A DNA stretch of 64,000 nt from JAOPZW01 sp963806015 (GTDB taxonomy: Bacteria; Actinomycetota; Thermoleophilia; Solirubrobacterales; Solirubrobacteraceae). Shown one piece after another: positions 52,883 through 61,900 of the stretch (positions are counted from its first letter, which is position 1; each line of letters opens with the position of its first letter). A program made the translations under genes and the position numbers. The notes below the pieces were generated by a model. The model did no database searches, was not told the origin of the DNA, and saw only the letters and a program-made list of their open reading frames with translations. The stretch spans positions 744,001-808,000 of the forward strand of contig CAWDWM010000006.1 in the NCBI GenBank assembly GCA_963806015.1, written 5' to 3'.

Positions 52883-53574
52883 GCCGCGCGCGCCCGCAGC
52901 GCCTGCGCGACGGCGTCGACGCGCCCCTCGTCAGGCGAGGCGGTCGCGGGAAGCAGCGACGCGTCGGCGAACGCCCAGTCGTCGTCGAAGCGCGCCTCGA
53001 GGAGGTCGAGGTCGACGATCCGCGCCAGACGCTCGGCGCCCTGCCGAACGTCGTCCGGCGCCCCGTCGTCGTCCACCACGCGCCCGTCGATGACCAGCAC
53101 GCGGCGGGCGGCGGGCGGAGCGCTTTCGTCGTCCGGGTAGGACCGGATCGCCAGGCCGGCCTCACGGGCCACGGCCCGCCATTGGCACGGCAGCCGCCAT
53201 GTCCCCGCGAGCGCGCTGCCGGTCGGCCGGTTGATCACCCGCTCCCCGAGCGAGGCCAGCCAGCTCTGGACGAGCGCGTAGAGCTCGCCTCCCGCGTACT
53301 CGCGGTCGGCCTCCGAGGCTCCGGCATACCCTTCGGCGCTCACCCACAGCAGGCGGTTGAGGACGCCCCGCACGTCGCGCGTGTCGATCACCCGCCCGTC
53401 GGCCAGCACCAAGCGCGTCCAGGCGCCGGCGCTGTCCACGCGGTGCTCCCAGCCCGCGCCATGGACCAACTCGCTCGCCTTGACGACCTCGAGCGGCGTC
53501 AGCCCGAGCGACTGCAGGCGGTCACCCGTCGCCGAGGCGTCGACGTCGGCGTCCTGGCAGGCGACGAGCCACAC
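52879..53574 (-). CDS. ATP-grasp partner protein with only the pre-ATP-grasp half
   Basis: A 231-residue protein. Segments such as VLNRLLWVSAEGY and SLGERVINRPTGSALAGTWR look like the N-terminal half of an ATP-grasp ligase of the same kind as its neighbour. However, the ATP-binding Lys loop and the Glu-x-Asn Mg motif are absent. It may be a regulatory or substrate-binding subunit of the ligase. It starts with GTG one base after the subtilase stop and overlaps the ligase gene by 4 bases. Confidence 0.7.
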   Translation of the reverse strand: MWLVACQDADVDASATGDRLQSLGLTPLEVVKASELVHGAGWEHRVDSAGAWTRLVLADGRVIDTRDVRGVLNRLLWVSAEGYAGASEADREYAGGELYALVQSWLASLGERVINRPTGSALAGTWRLPCQWRAVAREAGLAIRSYPDDESAPPAARRVLVIDGRVVDDDGAPDDVRQGAERLARIVDLDLLEARFDDDWAFADASLLPATASPDEGRVDAVAQALRARAA

Positions 53575-53575
53575 G

Positions 53576-55375
53576 TCACTGCGCCACGTCCGGCTCGTCC
53601 CGCAGGGCGGCGGTGGCGAGGTCGGGGCGGTGCTCGGGGGGGATGAAGTGCTGGACGGGGTCGGTGCTCACCACGGGCCAGGCCGCGGGCGCCGGCGCGA
53701 GATTGGCGAGGTTCGGCAGGTCGGTGAACTGCTTCTCCCTGCCGCCGTCCTTGAGCTCCTTCTGGGTCTCGACCTTGTCGCCCTTGTCGTCCTTGTGGTC
53801 CTTGCGGTCCTTGCCGTCCTTGTCGTCCTTGTGGTCCTTGTTGTCCTTCTGGAGCTTGTCGGGGTTGTCCTTGTTGTCCTTGCCGTCCTTGTTGTCCTTG
53901 TTGTCCTTGCCCTCGTTCTTGGTGTCCTTGCCGTCCTTGGCCTCCGACTTCTGGGGCGGAAGCAGGGCGATCAGGGCCGGCAGCTCGGGCAGCGACCCGA
54001 TCCGCTGCGTGCTCGGGTTGGCCCCGTCCTGTTGCGGGGAGCCCGACACGCGCAGGACGTTGCGCGCGTCCGCCGGCGTGAGCGGCGCTCGCTTCGCACC
54101 GTTGAGGTTGACGCCCTGAAGCGAGGTCAGGACGCCGGCGACGATCGCGGCCGCGGCCGACGTGCCTCCGAACACGTCCGTGTACCAGATCGACTCGTCG
54201 CCGCCCTGCAGGTCGCCGTAGCCGAGCGTCGTGACCTCCGCCCCCCAGCCCTGCGCGTCGACGCACAGGCCGTAATTGGAGAACGCGAGCCGTGACCGCG
54301 CGGCCCCGTGGTCGCGGCCGTGCGTGTTCGCCGGCGGCGCGCCCGCGCCCACGATGATCGAGCCCGAGTCGGCCTGTGTGCGGTCGAACGCGTTGCGCCA
54401 CGTCGGCGGGAAGCCGGGCGCGGGCTGGCCGTAGCGCGGATCGTCGAGGCTGACGCCCCCGTTGCCGGCGGGCACGACGACGATCACGCCCTTCGCCGTG
54501 GCGGCCTTGATGGCGGCGAAGTCGTCCGGCCACCACTCGAGCGCGATGAAGCCCGCCGACCCGACGCCCGTCGCCCCCGGCCCTGGCCGCTGCCACTCCA
54601 CCAGCAGGATCCCGCCCACGGGCAGCGCGTCGGCTGCGGCGTTGATGGCGGCGGCGGTCCCGAGTCCGAAGGTGGCGACCTGGCGGGCGCGGCAGGCGGG
54701 CGCGACTCCCGTGACGCCGAAGCTGTTGCGGTCGGCGCGGACGACGCCGAGCATCGCGGTGCCGTGGTTGCGAAAGCTGAGCGCGTCGATCTGGGTGCCG
54801 GCGATCACGCCGGCCGCGTCGCCGTGGAGGTCTTCGTGCTCGAGCCGCCAGGCGCCGCCGACGACCATGACCTCCATGCCGGCGCCGTCGCCGCCGGCGG
54901 TCGTCCACGCCGAGCGTGCGTTGACGCCGCCGGGCGCTGCGTCCAGGTAGCTCTGGCGCGACGTGAAGTCGGCGCTCGCCGCCGTCAGCAGGACCTCGGT
55001 CGCGGGCTTCGCGGAGGAGCCGTCCACCACGGGCGCCGGCTTCACGTACGCGCCCGCGACCGACTCCTCCTGCGTGAGCCGCGCGGCCACCGCCTCGTGA
55101 TCTGCGCCCGCCGCGAGCTCGACGCGGTAGTAGACGGAGAGGTCCGGCGCCCCCGACGGCGCCGCGTGGTGCCTGGCGAGCACGCGCGTCTCGCTGGCGC
55201 CGAACAGCGCGTGGGGCGTGACGGCGGTCTCGTCCAGCGCGGCGTTCAGCCGCCCGATATCGCCGGCCGCGGCGTGCGCGCGGCCCGCGTGCAGCCGAAG
55301 CTGCGCGTCGGGGTTCGCGACCAGGATGAGCTCCGGCTCGAGGCCGGGCGGGCCGTCGTCCTCCGCTGTCGCCAT
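53576..55375 (-). CDS. subtilase-family (S8) protein lacking the catalytic Asp, with Lys/Asp-rich tail
   Basis: A 599-residue protein with no signal peptide. ATG 55375 has GGAGG 8 bases upstream, so it is preferred to GTG 55384. After a 140-residue N-domain comes a subtilisin fold. The His loop is SFRNHGTAML (H204), the oxyanion Asn is in VPAGNGG, and the Ser is in FGGTSAAAAI (S406). Where family members read D-x-x-x-G-W the sequence is MEVMVVGGAWRLEHEDL: the expected Asp is V171. Residues about 475-545 are a repetitive KDNKDGKD-like tail, then a Pro/Ala-rich end. It is the first gene of the ATP-grasp operon. Confidence 0.85.
   Translation of the reverse strand: MATAEDDGPPGLEPELILVANPDAQLRLHAGRAHAAAGDIGRLNAALDETAVTPHALFGASETRVLARHHAAPSGAPDLSVYYRVELAAGADHEAVAARLTQEESVAGAYVKPAPVVDGSSAKPATEVLLTAASADFTSRQSYLDAAPGGVNARSAWTTAGGDGAGMEVMVVGGAWRLEHEDLHGDAAGVIAGTQIDALSFRNHGTAMLGVVRADRNSFGVTGVAPACRARQVATFGLGTAAAINAAADALPVGGILLVEWQRPGPGATGVGSAGFIALEWWPDDFAAIKAATAKGVIVVVPAGNGGVSLDDPRYGQPAPGFPPTWRNAFDRTQADSGSIIVGAGAPPANTHGRDHGAARSRLAFSNYGLCVDAQGWGAEVTTLGYGDLQGGDESIWYTDVFGGTSAAAAIVAGVLTSLQGVNLNGAKRAPLTPADARNVLRVSGSPQQDGANPSTQRIGSLPELPALIALLPPQKSEAKDGKDTKNEGKDNKDNKDGKDNKDNPDKLQKDNKDHKDDKDGKDRKDHKDDKGDKVETQKELKDGGREKQFTDLPNLANLAPAPAAWPVVSTDPVQHFIPPEHRPDLATAALRDEPDVAQ
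53755..53945 (-). repeat. low-complexity repeat coding the Lys/Asp tail
   Basis: About 190 bases made of near-repeats of GTCCTT/TTGTCC (plus strand) that translate on the minus strand as short KD units: NKD, GKD, HKDD and the like. The array is in frame within the subtilase gene, and copy number may vary between strains by slippage. Confidence 0.8.
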
Positions 55376-55414
55376 CTCGCTCACCTCCGCTTGCGGGTGC
55401 GCAGACCGACGTCA

Positions 55415-55443
55415 GCCCTATCTAGCGCCGATCGATCTGTCAA
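55415..55443 (-). promoter_or_regulatory. promoter of the subtilase/ATP-grasp operon
   Basis: On the minus strand TTGACA (55443-55438) and TAGGGC (55420-55415) are 17 bases apart. The -10 ends about 40 bases before ATG 55375, leaving room for the GGAGG ribosome-binding site at 55388-55384. Confidence 0.55.
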
Positions 55444-55448
55444 GACAC

Positions 55449-55474
55449 GGCTCGAGGGCTTGACCCCTCGAGCC
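55449..55474. promoter_or_regulatory. perfect inverted repeat between two divergent promoters
   Basis: Arms GGCTCGAGGG (55449-55458) and CCCTCGAGCC (55465-55474) with a 6-base centre CTTGAC. It lies 5 bases behind the minus-strand -35 and overlaps the plus-strand -35 (TTGACC, 55460-55465). A regulator bound here would control both operons at once. Confidence 0.6.
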
Positions 55475-55488
55475 GCTCGCTTTACGAC
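55460..55488 (+). promoter_or_regulatory. promoter of the giant-protein operon
   Basis: TTGACC (55460-55465), 17-base spacer and TACGAC (55483-55488). The first gene starts at GTG 55522 with AAGGG 7 bases upstream. Confidence 0.5.
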
Positions 55489-55521
55489 TGTCCCGCGAGA
55501 CCAACCGCGAAAGGGTGCGCA

Positions 55522-55959
55522 GTGCCAGTAGAGCTCGGCGAACAGGCCGTGCGCGAGGGGCTGGCGCGACGACTCGCCGGCCCTGACGAGCAGCCGGGTG
55601 GCATCGTCTGGGTCAAGGACGGTGACGAGGTCGTGGTGTGGCTGGACTCGCTGCGCGTCGAGCTCGCTCCCGCGCAGATCCGCGTGCGGGTCGACCTCGA
55701 GACCGACCAGACCGGGCGCGACGAGCAGGAGGTCGTCATCGCACTGGCGCCGCGATCGGGCCCACCCTCGTTGCTGGCGGTCGCCGGCGACCGCACCGCG
55801 GGCGGCCAGGCGCTCGCGGCCCGCTGGGGGCGCACGCTGCAGGACGCGGTGTGGGGTGCGTTGCTCGATCTCGCCGACGAGCGCGCGGGCGAGCGCGCGG
55901 CCGGCATCGCGGCCGACGACGGCACCCTGGTCGTCCACGCCGCCGGCGGGGCGCGATGA
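55522..55959 (+). CDS. small protein of unknown function preceding the giant protein
   Basis: A 145-residue protein, not recognised. It is acidic and looks like an alpha/beta domain: an amphipathic N-terminal helix, then beta strands (IVWVKDGDEVVVWLDSLRVE, EVVIALAPRSG), then a helix (GRTLQDAVWGALLDLAD). No signal or membrane segment. AAGGG precedes the GTG start, and its stop overlaps the ATG of the giant gene by 4 bases. It may be a chaperone or adaptor for that protein. Confidence 0.75.
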   Translation: MPVELGEQAVREGLARRLAGPDEQPGGIVWVKDGDEVVVWLDSLRVELAPAQIRVRVDLETDQTGRDEQEVVIALAPRSGPPSLLAVAGDRTAGGQALAARWGRTLQDAVWGALLDLADERAGERAAGIAADDGTLVVHAAGGAR

Positions 55960-58900
55960 GCCTCGACCTGGCCGCCGAGCTGCGGGCGCTCGGCGTGGCG
56001 CTGGGCGCCCTCGACGGTGACGGCGACCTCCGCCCGGACTGGTTCTCCGACCCCCTCAAGCACATCCGCCGCGTCCTGCTCGACCCGGTCCAGCGAGCGG
56101 CGCTGCTCGACGCGATCGACGGCCTGCTGCCGGAGGACCCGGACGGGCCCGACGCCCAGGGCGAGACGCGACATCCGCTGCTCGACCCCGACCAGCCGGG
56201 GCAGCTCTTCCTGACGCTGCGGCGGTCGGCGTCCGGCGATGCGCTGCTCGGCGTCGCTGCGCAGGTCCGCGGCGGCGACCAGACGCTCGGCGCTGACGTC
56301 ACCTTCCAGGCCGGGCTCGTCCATGCCGCCGACGCCGGACTGCAGAGCGTGGTCGGGACGGCCGCCAGCCCGCTGGAGCTCGAGGTCGACGTCTCCTTCG
56401 ACGCCACGGAGGTCGGGGTGGCGGGGCTGCGCGTCGACGCACGGGTCGCGCCGCTGGCCGACGGCGGCCCGACCGCGGACGTCCGGGTCGGCGTCAAGCT
56501 GCCGGCCGCCGGCGGCCAGGACGAGCTGACGATGATCGACCCCGAGCACCTCGAGGACGGCGCGCTCGCCGTGCTCGCGGCGTTGCTGCAGTCGCGCCTG
56601 GACGCCCTCGCCGCCGATCCGGACGCGACGGCGGAGCTGACTGCGCTCGCGCATCACCTGCTGCCCGCGCTCGGCCTCGGCGGCGGGCTGCCGGCGCTGC
56701 CGCTGGACGGCATCGGCAAGGACGCAGACCTGCTCCGTGTGTGGCTCGCCGAGCTGCTCGACACCGCCATCGAGGGCCGCGGCCAGGCCATCGCCGTGTG
56801 GCTGGAGCACGTCGGCGGCCTGTTCGGCGCCGGCGCCCCCGCGGGCACCGGGACGCAGGACGACCCGTGGGCGATCCGGCTCGCGGCGCTCGGCAGCGGC
56901 GGCGTCGATCTCACGTTCGCGACGAGGACCGCCACCGGCGGGGCTCGGGAGCTGCTGCTCGGCGTGCGGCTCGCACTGGATTCGTCGATCGTCAGCGCCC
57001 AGGCCGCCGCGACGCTGCTCGCGCTGCCCCTGAGCGGCACCGCGGGCCCGATCGTGCTGCCGTCCGCGACGGTCGACGTGCGGGCGCCCCAAGACGCCTC
57101 GGAGCGGCTGGTGGAAGGGCCGTCCGTGCGGCTCGGGTCGGCCCGCGTCGGCGCGGCGTGGGATGGCAGGACGCTGCGGCCGCTCATCGAGCTGCGCGAC
57201 GTGCAGGTGGAGGGGATCGACTACCCGGTGATCGACCTCTCGAACGTCGACAGCGCGACGGCGGCGATCGCCACGGCGATCCGGGAGGCGATCGAGGACG
57301 CGCTCGGCGACCAGCCGCCGGGCCGCAACCTCGCGGCGCTCGCGGGGATCGTGGCGCCCGCTGCCAACCCGGCGTCGCCGCTCATCGACCCGGCAGCCCT
57401 CATCGCCGACCCGACACGCGAGATCGCCCGGATCCACCGCACGATCCTGGAGGGGGGCGCGCAGGGATGGGCGCCGATGCTCGGCGAGCTCGCGGGCCTG
57501 CTCGGGGCGACCGGCGTCGGCGGCGGCGGCAGTGAGGACGACCCCTGGCGCTCCGAGCTCGCCGCGGCCGGCCCGTTGAGTGTCCAGCTTGCGGCGTGGA
57601 CCGGCCCGGGTGACCCGGTCCGCCTGCACATCGGCCTTCGCGCAGCGGCCGCGTTCTCGCCGTTGTCGGGGTCGTGGCAGGCCGAGCTGATCGCGGTCGG
57701 ACTACCCGCCGACGCGCCGGCATCGATCGAGCTGATGGGCGGTCAGCACGGACGGCTGGCGCTGGCCGGACCGCTCACGCTGACACCCACGGATGGGTTG
57801 GAGCTCGAGATCGGCAGCGCCGAGGCACGCTTCGACTGGCAGCCCGGCGGCCGCCTGGCGCCGGTCCTGCGCATCGCCGGGATCACGCTGGCGGCCGACC
57901 CGGATCGCGCCGAGCTTCCCCAGTTCGTCCTGCCCGCCGACGGCTTCGACCCCACGCTGCCCGACCTCGGGCTCGGCGTTGCGGTCGCCGACCTGGTCGC
58001 CGCCGTGCGCATCCTGCTGTCACACCTCGCCGCCTCGTGGGGCGGCGCGCCGGGCTTCACGCTGGCGGGACTCCTCGGCCTCCACGCGCGGCTGCCCGGG
58101 CTGCCGGCCGACTGGCCGCTGCTGGGCCCGCCGCCGGGCGCGGGCGTGGACCGGCTGCTCGCCGACCCGCTCGGCGCGCTGCGCGCGTGGGTCGGCCGGA
58201 TCGCCACCGAGCTGTCCGCGGACGGCACCCCCTTCGCCGCGCACGCGCTGGGCTGGCTGCGCAGCTGGCTGCAGGGCACGCTCCCGGCGCTCGACGCGCC
58301 GGACTTCGGCGCGCCCGACCTCGACCTCGCCGGCGCGGGGACGTACGACGACCCGTGGCGGCTGGCGCTGAGCGATGCCGGCCACACCGAGCTGCTGACG
58401 TGGCTCGAGCCGGCGGGGCCGCCGGCGTCGTGGGCGAGCGCCGCCGCCGCCGGGGCGGGCGAGCCCGAGGCGCTGCTGGACGCCGCTGCGCGGCTGCGGG
58501 GCTTCGCGCCGGCGCTGCGCGGCACGTTCGAGGCCCTGGTGCCGGGGCGCCTCGCCGGTGCGCTCGCCACCGTCGCCAGCGAGATCGAGGCGGGCGACGG
58601 GGTCGTGCCGCTCGACGCGCAGCTGCCGGATGACCCCGCCTGGAGCCTCGCGGCCACGCTCGTCGACGCGCCGCACCACCTCCTGCCGGCCCACCCGGAC
58701 GCCGTTCGGCAGGTCCTTGCCCAGCTCGACGCCTGGCAGCCGGCCGCCCAACGCGCCGCCCTGTTCGTCGGACCGCCGTTCGCCGACGCACACGCGTGGG
58801 ACGCGCTGCTGGCCGCCGCCGAGCAGGCGGCCCCCGGGAGCACCGCTCCCGGAGCGCACTTCGACCTGCGGTCCGCACCCGAACCCGCCCTCGCGAGCCT

Positions 58901-61900
58901 CGGCGCGACCACCGCACAGGCCGCCCACTACACCGCCGACCTGGCCGACCCCGGCGGCGACCTTGCCGCGGTCACCGCGCAGGTCGCCGCCGTCGTCGCG
59001 CGGATCCGGGAGCTGCGCGGCGGTCGCCCCGTGATCCTCGTCGCGCACTCGACGGCCGGCCTGGCCGCACGCGCGTTCGCCGCGGCGAACCCCACCCTGG
59101 TCGCCGGCCTGATCACGCTCGGAACACCGCACGGCGGGGCGCCACTCAGCGCCGTCGCCGCGCCGGACGCCGCCGAGGCGCTGCGCGCTGCGCGGCTCGT
59201 GCTCCAGAGCGCCGGCGAGCAGGGGGCGCTCGCCGACGCGGTCGCGCACCTGTCCCACCTGCTCGACGGGTGGCAGCCCGGCCCGAGCGGAGCGCCCCCG
59301 ATCGCGCTGCGCTACCCGCTCGAGCGCTTCGCAGGGGCGAACGGCGCGGGCACCGGCGGCGTCCCGGCCATCGCTATCGGCGGCCTCCTCGCCCAGGGCA
59401 CGTTCGAGCGCATGGCGGCTGCGCTGACGGCGCTCGCCGACGGCGTCGCGGGCACCGCGGCTCCGACGCACATCGCGTTCGGCGTGCGCGCGGAACTCGA
59501 CGTCGCTCCCACGGCCGCCGGCGGCGTCGACGTGGATGCCGGGGTTCGCGTCGACGCGTTCCGCATCAGGATCGCGCCCGGCGCCCCGGAGCCGCCGCGC
59601 GCCGCGCATCGCGTCGACGTCGACGCGCGCATCTCCCGCCCGGGCGACTGGCTGCTCGCGACGCCGTCCGCACGGCTTCGCCGCGCGGAGCTCGGGCTCA
59701 CGGTCGAGCGCAGCGCAGGCTCCCTCGTCGCCGCGCCGCGCGCCCGCTTCTACGACGCGGCGATCTCCGCGCCGACCGTGGCGCTCGTGGAGCTCGCCGA
59801 CCCCATGGCCGAAGAGCTCCTCAACGCGGCCATCGGCGCCGCCACGAGCGCCGGGGAGAGCGCCGGCGCGCAGCTCGCGAGCGCGCTCGACGCCCTCGGG
59901 ATTCTCGTGCACGACCACGCCGGGACCGCGGGCTTCTCGGCCGAGGCCGTGGGAGCGCTGCGTGCCGACGCCCATGCCTTCCTCGCCCCCAGGCTCCAGC
60001 CCGCGCTCGACTCGGCCGGCGGGCTGCTCGGGCTGCGCGGTCCGGCGGGCGGGCCGTGGCGGCTTGCCCTACCCGGAGCGCCGCTCGAGCTCGAGGTGGC
60101 GGCCGCGCCCTGGCGCGTGGCGGTGCGCACCGCCGGCGGGCTCGACCTCGGAGCCGGGCTGCGACTCGACGGGGAGGTCCACGCCGGACTGCCCGCGATG
60201 ACGGTGTCGACGACCGCGCAGCTGGAGCGCGCCGGGGTCGCGCTGAGCGCCGACAGCGCCGCCGGGACGCTCACGCTGACGCCGGGCACCGGTGCCGCAC
60301 CGATCGCGGTCGCGCCGCCGCATGAAGCGCTCGCCGCGGAGCTCGCACGTCCGGTGCTCGACGCGCTCGGCTCCGCGCTGGCCTCGGCGGGCCTGGAAGG
60401 TCTGCTCGGTCCGGGCTGGAGCGTCGGGTCGCTCGCGACGGTGCTGCGCGACCCGGGCGCGTGGCTGCGCTCGTCGAGCGCGCTCGGCGACGGCACGGAC
60501 CTCGACGGCGAGCGCGTGGGCGCGCTCCTGAAGGAGATCGCCGCCACCGCGGGCGTGGCGGCCGACCAAGGGCTGCCCCTGCCGGGCGGGTTCCTCATCA
60601 GCGCAGCCGGCAAGCCCTGCACGATCACGCTGTCCACCAGCCCGCCGCTCGTCGTGCCGAGCGCCGGCGGTGACGGCCAGCTGGACGTCGAACTCCAGGC
60701 GACCGTCGATCGGCGCGGTCACCTGGCACCCGGCGGGCGGATCGTGGCGGACGTCCCGCTGCCGCCGATCTCCGGGCGCCTGGAGGTCGAGGTCGGCCTC
60801 GACGGCGGCCAGGTCGCACTGAGCGCCACGCCGACCGTGGGCGGGACGCGGCTCGCGCGGATCGACCTGCTGCCGCACTTCGGGGGTTTCGGCCCGCTGG
60901 CCTCGGACGCCGCGGCGACGCTCCTGCCGAAGGCGCTCGACGCGCTCGTGGACGCGCTGCCCACCCCCCACCCTCCGGTCGTCTCGACGGCGCTGTCGAT
61001 CGCCGAGGCGCTCGACCTCCACGGCGGGCCCGGCGACCCGACGTTCGCCGGCCACATCGCGCAGCTGCGCGCGCTGGGGCAGCCCGGAGCGTTCGAGCGG
61101 CTCACGGCGACCGGGCTCCCGCAGGCGCTGGCCGCGGCCTGGGAGGCCGCGGGCCTTCCCGGCAGCATCACGCCGGCGACCGACGCGGCAAGCTGGTCAG
61201 CGTCGGTCGCGGGCGCCACGGCCGGCGTGTCCTTCGCCTGGGGGAGCGGCCTCGCGCTCGAGATCTCGGTGCTGGACCTCACGGCGGGCCCGGTGCACGT
61301 CACGCGCGTGTCCGCCGGGCTCGCGGGCGGCGAGCCGGACGCGGCGCTGGTCATGGAGATCGCGCTGCCGGACGCCGCCGAGGAGGTGCTCGGGCTCAGG
61401 CTGGCTCCGGCGCTCAGCCTCGGGCTGGCCGGGAGCGAGCCGGCACTGACCCTGGCGCCGCTGGGGGCGGGTACCGCCGGCCTGCTGGCGATCGCGCTGC
61501 TCCCCGAGCCGGGACTCACGGTCGGACCCGGCGGGGCCGGCGCCCTGATCGAGCAGTGGGCGCTGCCGCTGGCCGCCAACGTCGTCGTCGGCGCGGTCGA
61601 CCTCGAGCACACGAGCGTCTGGGAGGGCGGCCCGACGCTCCACGACGTCCTCTCCACCATCGGTCTGCTCGCCCAGGACGGGCGCCACGTCGCGGTCCCG
61701 CTCCCCGATCCGGGGGACCTCCTTCTGCGGGCGATCGCGCGACTCGCCACCGACGACCACTCGCTCGAGCTCACCGAGACGCTGCGGCTGCAGCTGGTGC
61801 GGGACACCTCCAGTGTCCCGGCCCGCCTCGGAGCGGGTCTGCACGGCCGGATCGAGCTGCCCGGCGACGCGGTGGCGGTCTCGCTGCGCTTCGGCGAGGA

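Noticed and set aside
53755..53945. Regular short repeats that might be a CRISPR array or minisatellite
   Set aside because: Units are about 6-12 bases with no unique spacers and stay in frame as Lys/Asp codons, so this is a coding low-complexity tract.
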